From Euryarchaeota archaeon UBA125 (GTDB lineage Archaea; Thermoplasmatota; Poseidoniia; Poseidoniales; Thalassarchaeaceae), in assembly GCA_002502625.1 (NCBI GenBank), contig DAPV01000079.1, positions 8,472 through 39,630 of the forward strand: a DNA stretch of 31,159 bases, given 5' to 3'. Positions within the stretch are counted from its first letter, which is position 1; each line of letters starts with the position of its first letter. A program made the translations under genes and the position numbers. Shown here piece by piece: positions 8,186 to 17,700 of this stretch. A model generated the notes under the pieces. That model was not told the DNA's origin. It did not search any database and worked only from the letters and a program-made list of their open reading frames with translations.

Positions 8186-9526
8186 TTATTTTATATCGAT
8201 AATTTCTCCACATAGGCTTGTTGACCATATTGTCTTGATATTCGAATATTCGTCTTTGAATCGCGATAGTAAGTAATGGAGTTTAACCAAAGATGATTCG
8301 GGTGATCCAACAGAACCATGTCCGATTATGCCCATTTCTTGTTGTTCACGTCCTTTCGAATATACATCTAAGTGTACTGGTCCAAATATTGTTTGAGTAG
8401 ACATGACAACAATTCCTCCATCTTCTATGTACGAGTTGAGAGTTTTTTGAACCTCAGGATTTTCTGGACTGTCTCCATTTGGATCCGAAATCGGAAGATG
8501 TCCAAGCCCTGTACCATGAACATGAATAGCATCAGGTTTTGTTGAAGCTAAGGCTCTGATATGCTCTGGGCGTAAATGCGGACCAGCAATAATCTCTGCA
8601 ATAGTAACTGATTCATCAAATAGTGTTGGTTTTCCAATAGGTCTTTGTTCACCTGTATTCCTAATCATTTCAACTGAACAATCACTACCTTCTACTGTTA
8701 TTCTTCCTAAAGGTTCTATGTCTATGGATTGAAAAGCCCCCCTTGTTGAAGAATGCATTTTTCGTGATGATATTCCTGGGAGGATACTTAGTACTCCATC
8801 TGATGAACTTTCATGCATCACTATCGACGTAGAATCTCCATTCCCTGAGGGATTAGGACCATGTCCTGCAAAATGAATTGCGGCAATTAGATTTTCTTTA
8901 GCATCTGATGAACCTCTATCTGATGATCTCTGGGAACCAGTAAATACAATTGGGCCAGGGGGCCTCCCTCCATCGCCGGACCATGAAAATGCTAGTGCTG
9001 CTGCACTAATCCCCATGGTGTCTGTTCCGTGCGTGATTACAACCCCTTTAGCCCCTCTTTCAAAAGCGGCTTCTGTCTCTTCTATCATTCGATTCCAATG
9101 TCTTGGGCGAATATCGTCCGAAAACATATTGCCAATTAGTACAGCTTCAATTCTTGCAATTGGTCTCAATTCTGGAACTGAATCTAATATTTCATCAGGT
9201 TCGAATCGTGCTATCACTGCTCCTGTTTCATAATCTACTTTGCTTGCAATGGTCCCTCCAGTATGGAGTAAGATAACAAGTGGCAAATCTTGATTCACAT
9301 CATTTTCTGTTTTGGTAGTATCTGATTCTAAACGTTCCGTTGCATTTTCAATCAATTCTATTGACTCAATTCCATCTAATGGGTGAGAAATATTGTACCC
9401 ATTTTGAAGTTTAATAGTGATTAGTCCATTTCCGGCGGGACTAATAATTACTCCTTCATGAGTTTGTTTACCCAATCTTGAAACGATGTTTATCCGAACC
9501 GTAGAGCCGCTTTGAGGTACATCCAT
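8186..9526 (-). CDS. gatD: Glutamyl-tRNA(Gln) amidotransferase subunit D
   Basis: About 446 residues from the ATG at 9526; the same frame also opens at 9580 (464 residues). The N-terminal Tudor-like domain typical of GatD (THEGVIISPAGNGLITIKL, then QNGYNIS) separates it from plain asparaginases. The asparaginase-type catalytic core follows: LLHTGGTIAS (T89, T92), VITHGTDTM (T168, D169) and SDAKENL (K210), numbered from 9526. With GatE it makes Gln-tRNA(Gln) by amidating misacylated Glu-tRNA(Gln), releasing ammonia from Gln or Asn; this route is archaeal. GatE is not in the window. The shorter start is preferred because the extra 18 residues are hydrophobic and not part of the family's usual N terminus. 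tRNA-Met lies just upstream on the same strand. Confidence 0.93.
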   Translation of the reverse strand: MDVPQSGSTVRINIVSRLGKQTHEGVIISPAGNGLITIKLQNGYNISHPLDGIESIELIENATERLESDTTKTENDVNQDLPLVILLHTGGTIASKVDYETGAVIARFEPDEILDSVPELRPIARIEAVLIGNMFSDDIRPRHWNRMIEETEAAFERGAKGVVITHGTDTMGISAAALAFSWSGDGGRPPGPIVFTGSQRSSDRGSSDAKENLIAAIHFAGHGPNPSGNGDSTSIVMHESSSDGVLSILPGISSRKMHSSTRGAFQSIDIEPLGRITVEGSDCSVEMIRNTGEQRPIGKPTLFDESVTIAEIIAGPHLRPEHIRALASTKPDAIHVHGTGLGHLPISDPNGDSPENPEVQKTLNSYIEDGGIVVMSTQTIFGPVHLDVYSKGREQQEMGIIGHGSVGSPESSLVKLHYLLSRFKDEYSNIKTIWSTSLCGEIIDIK

Positions 9527-9601
9527 GAACACTGAGGTGGTTAGCAAGGCCATCAACTGAACGGATAGAAAAGGCAGCATATGCCCTTCTACATCGATTT
9601 A

Positions 9602-9726
9602 TGGTGCCGGGAGCGGGACTTGAACCCGCGACCTTCGGATTTCTCAGATGCGTCTCATCGTTTGCGCAGACTTTTCAGTCCACCTACCCTATGAGTCCGA
9701 CGCTCTACCAACTAAGCCACCCCGGC
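9602..9726 (-). tRNA. Elongator tRNA-Met (CAU) with intron, CCA encoded
   Basis: Reading the minus strand from 9726, the acceptor GCCGGGG pairs fully (one G-U) with TCCCGGC at 9606-9612. The D arm is GCTT/GAGC, the anticodon stem is TCGGA/TCCGA, the loop is CTCATAA after splicing (anticodon CAU), the variable loop is AGGTC, and the T arm is GCGGG-TTCAAGT-CCCGC. A at 9605 is the discriminator base and CCA at 9602-9604 is encoded. G1-C72 pairing and the body resemble archaeal elongator tRNA-Met and differ from the initiator (A1-U72) and from tRNA-Ile2. The spliced tRNA without CCA is 73 nt. The gene lies directly upstream of gatD. Confidence 0.93.
9641..9689 (-). other. tRNA-Met intron (49 nt) with bulge-helix-bulge motif
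   Basis: The intron sits between tRNA positions 37 and 38, the standard archaeal site. CTCA (positions 32-35) pairs with TGAG near the intron's 3' end to make the 4-bp central helix. The 3-nt bulges are TAG on the 5' side, cut TA|G, and AAA on the 3' side, cut AA|A. The outer helix is the anticodon stem TCGGA/TCCGA. Inside the intron GACT-GAAA-AGTC forms a small hairpin. This fits the canonical substrate of archaeal tRNA splicing endonuclease. Confidence 0.85.
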
Positions 9727-9746
9727 GATACCATGCCCACCAAAGA

Positions 9747-9758
9747 GTATGATATGAG
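9747..9758 (-). promoter_or_regulatory. Possible TATA box for tRNA-Met
   Basis: Minus-strand CTCATATCATAC is centred about 26 nt upstream of the tRNA 5' end, the distance expected for an archaeal TATA box. The match to the TTTATATA consensus is partial, so this is tentative. Confidence 0.3.
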
Positions 9759-9815
9759 CGTTTCACTTGACTCCCAACCTTCATGTGTGGTCGAGCCCCC
9801 GTTTAGGATGGTCAC

Positions 9816-10715
9816 ATGGTAGATATTGACACCGCTCTTCGATCCGCGGCTATTGATGGGAGGAAAGCAAAACGTCAATCTGATGACTCTAAACCGCGTC
9901 GTGCTGGAGGTTCAGTTGGTTTAGAACCATTCGACCCATCGGAATTCAAGAAAAAGGAAATAGCTGATACATATTCGATGTGGTTAGTCATTATTGGTTC
10001 TGTAACATTGGCATTAGTAATGAGATATTTCGTGATGCCGAGTACCGATGAACCTAGCCCCATACTATGGCTTCTTCCTCTGAGTTTTGTATTTGCTTTA
10101 CCTAGTTTGCACCGTTTAATCATCCCATCTGAGTTTTCAGATTTGTATACTGGTGGAAATTGGTTCAGGTCAGGGATGCTTTGGATTTTCACTTGGTTAT
10201 CAGTGAGCATTCTTCTGGTTAATCCACCAATGGCAGATATCAGTGCCCCTGAAATCACAAACGCATCAATATTATTCGACGATGGAAATGAAGCATATAA
10301 TTTGAGTAATAATTTTATGAGATCCGGTACTACAATTGAAATCAGCATAGACGGGTCTGTTACAGAAGGAGATATGTGGCTAATTTTGGGTGTTCGAGAT
10401 AATATCAATCTTGAATCTTGCATCGTAAATATCTCAATGGAACGATCAGAAGAGGTTCTACTTGAAACAACTTTCAATGCGATTGGTACAAATGCATCAA
10501 ATGATTTTATCGAAATTCAGTCATTGAATTCTTCAACAATGTCATTAGTTTCTGATCCATTACCAATCAGAAATGAAGATGAAGGCGTTGCAATAGAGAT
10601 CGGTTCACTTGAATCAGGCACCTATTCACTTTCATATTCTATTAGTCAGCAAGGCGATCCATGGTATCTTTCTGGAACTAGTGGAGAATATACAATTAAG
10701 ATAATCAACGATTAA
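9816..10715 (+). CDS. Three-helix membrane protein of unknown function
   Basis: Protein of 299 residues, family not recognised. A basic, polar cytoplasmic N terminus of about 52 residues is followed by three hydrophobic helices near 55-75 (MWLVIIGSVTLALVMRYFVM), 84-103 and 118-138. The last 160 residues are polar and rich in beta-type sequence with several N-x-S/T sequons, so they are probably outside the cell. The end TYSLSYSISQQG, then YTIKI, resembles the edge of a beta-sandwich. Its stop codon overlaps the convergent rfcS stop by 4 nt (a shared TTAA). The frame continues in from an upstream reading frame across the tRNA, but that part is not coding. Confidence 0.75.
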   Translation: MVDIDTALRSAAIDGRKAKRQSDDSKPRRAGGSVGLEPFDPSEFKKKEIADTYSMWLVIIGSVTLALVMRYFVMPSTDEPSPILWLLPLSFVFALPSLHRLIIPSEFSDLYTGGNWFRSGMLWIFTWLSVSILLVNPPMADISAPEITNASILFDDGNEAYNLSNNFMRSGTTIEISIDGSVTEGDMWLILGVRDNINLESCIVNISMERSEEVLLETTFNAIGTNASNDFIEIQSLNSSTMSLVSDPLPIRNEDEGVAIEIGSLESGTYSLSYSISQQGDPWYLSGTSGEYTIKIIND

Positions 10716-11671
10716 TTTTGATGTAATAATGAACAAATTCTTGCAGTCATCGCATCAAGCTGAAGATGTTCTCCTCCTCCTTGGACTAATCTATGATCAA
10801 TTTCTGCCATCCATTCTGTTAATTCTAATTTTATTTCTTCAGTAAGAAATGAAGTAACTCCTAGTTCACGGTGTAATTGGTTTACCAGGTCTGTTCCTGC
10901 TAAACCGAATTCGTCAAGGATTTGCCTCAACCTTCTTCTTGCAGGTTGAAATCCATCCTCTTTACAAGCTAATAGATATCCTTGAAGAACTTCAGGAGGG
11001 GCTGTTGCACTGGTCTCATATACCAATGCCCGTGTAACTTTTTCACTCATACCTGCAGCAACTTGGAGTGCGGTAATTGCCTTTCTCAAATCTCCCAAAC
11101 TAATGTGAATTATTGCATCAGCAGCTTCTTGCTCTAATGCTATATTTTCAGCATTTGCTACTTGATTAATTTGAATTCTCATTTGTTCATCTTCTAATGG
11201 GCGAAATCGGAAAACGGCACATCTACTTTGAATTGGCTCAATTATTTTTGAAGAATAGTTACAAGAAAGAATAAATCTACATGTTTCAGCATATTGTTCC
11301 ATAATCCGTCGCAATGCACCTTGAGCATCATTGGTTAAGGCATCTGCTTCATCAAGAAAAATTACTTTGAATGTCGCACCGCCTAAAGGTGCAGTTCTAG
11401 CGAATTGCTTGACTTTATTTCGAATGGAATCCAATCCGCGTTCATCAGAAGCATTCATTTCAAGTAAATTCTGTCTTACAGTTTCTTGGAAAACATCTCT
11501 TGCTAATGCCAATGCTGCAGTCGTTTTTCCTGTTCCTGGCGGTCCTGCAAAAAGTAAGTGAGGGAAAGTCCTTCGTTCACTATATCCTGTGAGTCGATCG
11601 ACTACTGCACGTTGTCCTCTCATCTCAGAAATGGACTGTGGCCGGTGTCGTTCTACCCATAGTTCGCTCAT
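10712..11671 (-). CDS. rfcS: Replication factor C small subunit (clamp loader)
   Basis: Protein of 319 residues (family 315-330). With the large subunit it loads the PCNA sliding clamp onto primed DNA using ATP. Seen: the RFC box-like start WVERHRPQSISEMRGQ, Walker A GPPGTGKTT (43-51), Walker B FLDEADAL (105-112), the sensor 1 region LSCNYSSKI (135-143), the SRC arginine-finger motif (149-151), and a C-terminal helical collar domain from about 230. No intein interrupts the P-loop region, although archaeal RFC genes often carry one there. The large subunit is not in the window. It is divergent from the giant surface gene across 126 nt. Confidence 0.96.
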   Translation of the reverse strand: MSELWVERHRPQSISEMRGQRAVVDRLTGYSERRTFPHLLFAGPPGTGKTTAALALARDVFQETVRQNLLEMNASDERGLDSIRNKVKQFARTAPLGGATFKVIFLDEADALTNDAQGALRRIMEQYAETCRFILSCNYSSKIIEPIQSRCAVFRFRPLEDEQMRIQINQVANAENIALEQEAADAIIHISLGDLRKAITALQVAAGMSEKVTRALVYETSATAPPEVLQGYLLACKEDGFQPARRRLRQILDEFGLAGTDLVNQLHRELGVTSFLTEEIKLELTEWMAEIDHRLVQGGGEHLQLDAMTARICSLLHQN

Positions 11672-11736
11672 GTTCTCTGTTCATTGTCGAAGGTTATCGT
11701 CCATCAACGTTCGCACTAACAGAATAGCTCTTTCTC

Positions 11737-11755
11737 GACCATGCTACGCATGGTC
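11737..11755. promoter_or_regulatory. Perfect 8-bp inverted repeat in rfcS/surface-gene divergent region
   Basis: GACCATGC-TAC-GCATGGTC is a perfect dyad of two 8-nt arms with a 3-nt centre. It lies 65 nt upstream of the rfcS ATG and 42 nt upstream of the giant surface-gene ATG. A short, GC-containing dyad in an otherwise AT-rich divergent region is typical of a dimeric regulator's operator, though a hairpin in a long leader is also possible. Confidence 0.45.
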
Positions 11756-11797
11756 TGAGTCGGAAATCCCTTATGGGTCATAGAGTATCGGACATGC

Positions 11798-14700
11798 ATG
11801 ACCGCAGCGATAGCGAACTCTGTTTCCCGCAAAAACCTCTTTGGCACTCTATCAATAATCCTTTTACTTTTGTTGATGAGCTGGTCTGCTTCCATTGGAA
11901 ATTTCGATGAACTTTCCGAAGACTCCTCTCCATCTTATATCACCTCGAATAACGCTGCAACCGCTGATACGGCAATAAATAAATCCGCACCCAACAATGG
12001 TTATTCTACCCAACAATCAATTCTGATATTTTCTTCTGATTCTATGGATAGTCGGGGATTATTTGATTTTAACATTAGTGACACAAGTGGGAATCCTCTT
12101 CCTACTAGTTTCCGTGTTACTTCTGCTAATTTGGTTCTTCGATGTAATCAAATGACAATGTTCGGATCAGGAAGGACAATGTTCTCTGCTGCAACTCTTG
12201 ATGCATCACATACATTGTCTCAATCTACATGGAATTTAGCTTCAACAGGAGTAAATTGGTCAGAACCTGGTGCTGATGGATCAACAGACAGAGGTGTATG
12301 GGAACCACCTTACATTTCTACTAGTACATCGGTTTCAACAGCCATAAATGTCACATCTTTAGTTCAGAGTTCTTTGCGTTCTGGCTCTACTCAGATATCA
12401 TTCGTTGTTAGCGCTTTAGGAGTCCCAGTTAATTGTGACACAATGGAATCATCTACCACTAATTTCAGGCCGAACTTGCGGGTTGATTATGCAGCAATAG
12501 GCTCTACTTCTGCAGGTTCTGTGAATATTACTTCTCCTCAAAATGGAATCGCATTGACCTTACCTGATACTCTTTCATTGACTGCTGATACTACTCCTAC
12601 GATTGCTTGGGCTGATCTTAATGGTTCAAATGTTGAGGTTCAGATATCCAATGAAAGTGGTTTCCTCGGTATTCATGATGGAGATTGGGTATGGGATTCC
12701 TGGTCTGACTCTAGTCAATTCTCATTTAGCAACAGTACAGTTGGGAGTTTTGAGACTCCTTCTACTAATCTTTCAGCGGGTTCAGATTATTTCGCCAGAA
12801 TTCGTTCATCAACTTCTCAGAGTATTTTATCAGATTGGGTTTCTGTAAAATTCTTACTCCCTGATCATGATATTTCGGATGAGGTAGATGGTTCGAAGTC
12901 ATTTACTGTCCGAAATAATAGTATGGGATATGGTGGAACCTTTGAGGATACATTCGTAACATCTGGGAATACTAGTTTTAACGGTGGTTCTGCAAATAAT
13001 ATGATTGTAGGGAATTCAAATGATACGAGTATAGGTACAGGAGTTATGTTACTCAGAATTAATATTGGAGATATTGGACTTCATGAAAATTCATCTATTC
13101 ATGAAGCAGATTTAGTGTTGCGTAGAACTGATCGAGAAAGATGGCCTGTGATTTCGGTTTCAGAATTTAATGATGATCAATGGACAGAGCATGGGGTTAA
13201 TTGGACACACAATGGTGCAGGGTCCTCTTGGAATATTGGTGAATTAGATGGAACTAGTTATGGAGGAGTAAATGGAAATCAATCCTCTCCTCAATTAACA
13301 TTTGATTTGGCCCCGTTAATTAGAGATAGATTGTTGGTAAATTCTTCTGAACCTCTCAATCTTATGGTTCAAGGTATTGGGCCAAATGGAGCATTTGTAG
13401 AGATAGGATCTAGCGAAGAAGCACTGGAATACAATCCTCGTCTCGAGATTCGTTATGATTGGGGAGATAATATTCTACCATCATCTCCGATAGATCTTAC
13501 CCCTCGTGATCACTCTGGTTCATGGTCTGTTAGTGGTGCTAATCTAACTAGTAGTGATACAATTGTTGTAAGTTGGAATACAACTGGTCATTCTGGACAC
13601 GATGTTGTAATTAGTACGTCAAAAGATGAAGATTTCAAGTCCACAGTCACTCGTTCTGCTGATAGCCGGATAGATTCAGGATTCAATCTCGGAGCTGGAA
13701 CCTTTACTTTCCCAAGTAATTGGGGGTTGGGAATAGGAGATCATATCTGGTGGAGAATATCATTCATTGAAGAAGGAGATAGAAGTTATTGGAGTGATTC
13801 AATGATGTATGTCCCTAACTTGAATTCAACATACCTCACTGGAAATGAGCATCAGATGAGATTATCTGATGGTAATGCTTCGGCTTCATCTAATCAAGTA
13901 AATGCAGTTCCTGAATGTGAAGATACTTATCTTGATTCAACTAGTACCTCTACGAATAATGATGATTCATATCTGGTAATATCTAGTACTGAAGTTGCAT
14001 TGTTTAAATGTGATATGGCTGGATTAATTCTGCCTGAAGGAATGGCCATACAAAGTGCTGTTCTGAGAACATATGCGTGGCAATTTACTACCTTTTCTAA
14101 TGTGCCAATAAATGTTTATTCTGGAACTTCAGATTGGAATGAAACAGGTGCAACTTGGGATACTCGTGATGGAACCCGTTCATGGGCTAGTTCAGGTGCT
14201 AGTGGAATCGACAGAACCTCGTTATTAGATAGTCAAACAATTAGTACAACTGGAGACGATTGGTTTGAATGGAATATTACTTCAGCCGCTCAGGCTGCTA
14301 ATAGATGGGGTACTCCTCTTAGTGTAATTATGACTTCGAGTAGTGGAACTTCTGCCTCTTTCCAAGATTCTGAAACAGGTTCTTCAGGACCTGAGATAGT
14401 AATAACATATGGAATCGGAGATGATACTTCTCCAGATGTTCCGGTAGGTATGACTCCGTCAGGAGATGAATGGATGGTTTCAGACGATTTATTGATGCAA
14501 GGAATTGTTCGTCCTGAGCATTCATGGACGACTCCATTACAGAATACAAATGCAGTCGAAATCCAAATTGACCAAGATGTTTCAATGTCATCTTCAAATC
14601 TTGAGACCTTCCAATCATGGATAGATACCTCTGCGTTTAATTTGACAAACGGTACATTTACTCCTTCATCTGATATGACAGAAGGGGAACGATATTATTG

Positions 14701-17700
14701 GAGAATGCGAGGAATTAGTTCCTCAGGACAGGTTGGAAATTGGAGTGCTACTTCATCCTATGTGATTCCTGACGTAGTTAGTTCGATGTTAGATTCAGAT
14801 ACTTCAGAAGTTGAAATGCACCACAATGGATTCTTACCAGAAGATCATTGGCCAGAATTCTTTGATACTTATATCGATGAGAGACCTGCATATGAGAATG
14901 TCTCTTATGCCTCTTCGACTAGTCTAACTCTGTTTGCTCCTCCAGATATTGTAGGTGGTTCAAACAATTTTAGTAACGATCGTATAACTCTATTAAAAAT
15001 TCCAATTAATGAAAGCTTAACTCTTCCACGCCCTAACGATATCAGGGTTGTAGGAACAGAGCTACACTTCAATGTCATTAGTGGCCATGGCTCTAATGTC
15101 CGAGTTTTTGTAGCACCTATCGATGAGTTCAATGAATCAGCAACAGGTAGAACCATTGATGGAAGTACAAACTGGTCTATGCCGAATTCATTTGTAAACG
15201 GCAACATCTCTCGTGACGACTTCGTAGTAAGTAATGAAGTTACAACCTCTGGTTCTAATACCATAAATATCACACGATTAATGCAATTAGCGGCAGAGAG
15301 CGGAGATGATTTTCTTTACTTGGCAATGACTGCTGCTCAGGATAGTTACACAAGTTCATGGAATGGAATTAGTATCAGCAGTATTGATTCAAGCATTGCA
15401 ACAGATCGTCCATACCTTTCGATTCAGTACCGAAATGGTTCTGCTTCTGTTCCAAACGCAACCGGAACTCCAGATGTTCCATCTAATGGCCAATTAGTTT
15501 GGAGTACAAATGGTATCATATTAGATCCTGACACTTCTCCAACTTTAGAATGGTTAACCCCCACTGCGTGGAATTCATCATGGGATTGGATTCTCAATAT
15601 GGATTGCGTCGGACAAAATTCATATTATCTAGAAGTAGAATATGATTCTCGTCAGGATAGTGGTTTTGATCTTGCTGGGCCTAGTTTTACATTCTCCTCA
15701 TCCGTTTCTATAGCACAGGATTCGAGTTGTGAATGGACAGTACAGTCTGTTTATGATGATATGTTGGGCCCGAACTCCAATTATTCTTTATTCGGAGTTC
15801 CTAATGATTTGACCAATACTATTGACTCAACACATGAATCACTTACTGCTCAAGCTGGAATGGCTCATTCAGAATTCAATATGTATGGGTTAGTGGAAGA
15901 TACAGAAATTACATCTAGTGCTCCAAACAATAACTTGGGACAATCGTCAGCGATGTATGTTGGAAGAAGCGGATATGGTTTGGTAAATGTTGATTTAAGT
16001 CAGATTCCAATCCCTGAACCTTGGATGTCTAGTGATGCAAGTATTGATCTATACAAGATAGGGTCAACGGCCGGTAATCATCAGATAGCAGTGTACAACA
16101 TTTTTGATGAATGGGACGAATCAGCAAATTGGAATAATGCAAGTTCGAATACTCCATGGTCTACACAATCTGGTTATCTAGACAATACTATGTCTCCAAT
16201 AAGCACCACCGTTGTTAACGCAACATATGGTTGGTATTCATGGGATATTACAGAAGCAGTACAGCAGGCTAGAATTCGAGGCGATGATATCGTTAGTTTA
16301 CTATTCCGTGATACTGCTGATCCTTCTAATTCCAACGTCTATTTTGCTACTTCAGAATATTCTCCGATTTCATTTACACCAAGACTCAATATGATTTACT
16401 CTAGTGGGAATACTTGGATTCCGGCAGATGCATCTTCGTTGAATCCATCTCTTGGTTCTGAAACCACAATGTGGAACTCAAGTGCTTTGTTACCTACTCC
16501 CCCTGATTCTGTTGATTTATCTTGGAGCCATTCATTGACTAATCATTCATGGGACTTCCAAGTAGATACTGACCCGTTTTTCGCAACTCCTGATTTGTTC
16601 AATAGTGATCAAAATAGTAGTTTGTTCACTACTACAACTGGAACACCATCTTCTACATCTTTCTCATTCCCATCTTCGATAACTTGGGATGATGCATGGT
16701 ATTATTGGAGAGTTAGGGGTGTTGAAAATAGTCAGTATAGTAATTGGACAGAAGGAGGTTCCTTCAGAGTTCCAGATTCAGTAGTTGGGACTTCAGATGG
16801 AGCAGGAAATTACTCTGTTACATTGGAGCGGGGAGATGTTTTTGAAACCAGCGGAAATCTACCTTCATTCCCTGATACCTACATTGACAGTGCAGGTGGT
16901 CCAGGTCAGACTCAGAATCATGGGACTTCAGTCTCACTGAATGTTGGTTCCTCTCAAACTGCTGGTGCGATTGTTGTATCTTTAATTGAGATGGATTTAG
17001 GTGAGTTACCGTTCCAATCCACAACACTACCAACAGGAGTTACTCTCAGACTCCATCGTTCAAACTATCTTGGTTCAGGAGCACATACTGTAGGAATCCA
17101 TGATTGTGGAAATAATACTTGGTCAGAGGATACAGTTTCATGGAGCACGTATATTCCTGGAACACAATGTAGCACCACTGCTTCAGCCTCTATTACTAGA
17201 GTCGCGACAGGTTCAGGAACATGGTATGAATGGGATATTACTTCTATTGCTAGAAATGCTTTCACAAATCAAAATGGTCGAATGACTTTGGCATTAATCA
17301 CAAATTGGACTGGAACCTTATACTTCTCATCTGCCGAGGCTAGCAGCAATACTCCTCAACTTGTGTTTGATTTTGTTGATAATCCAAGTGGGATTACTCC
17401 TCCTCCTCAAGTGAATTTGCAATCTCCGGCTGACCAATCTGTTCTCTTTGAGGAAGACGGGTATCTCTTATCTTCATTAGATCGTCCTACTCTTACGTGG
17501 AATTCCGCATCTGGGGCTTCAGGTTACATCTTACGATTAATGAATGAGACAACAACTCTTACTCAGCGTTCTTGGATTGATTCTGGATTTACAGGGTGTA
17601 CTCTTCCGATGATTTGTTGGACACCAAATTTTGACCTTGATCCAGATGTACTGTATTCTTGGGATATACAATCTATTGCTGGTTCGATACCTGGGGCACG

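Noticed and set aside
8186..9526. Plain L-asparaginase annotation for the gatD gene
   Set aside because: The N-terminal domain with the QNGYNIS region and the archaeal context match GatD; asparaginases start directly at the TGGTIAS region.
9601..9822. Plus-strand 73-residue reading frame beginning MVPGAGLEPATFGF
   Set aside because: It is the antisense of the tRNA-Met gene; such peptides arise from translating the complement of tRNA T arms and are a known annotation artefact.
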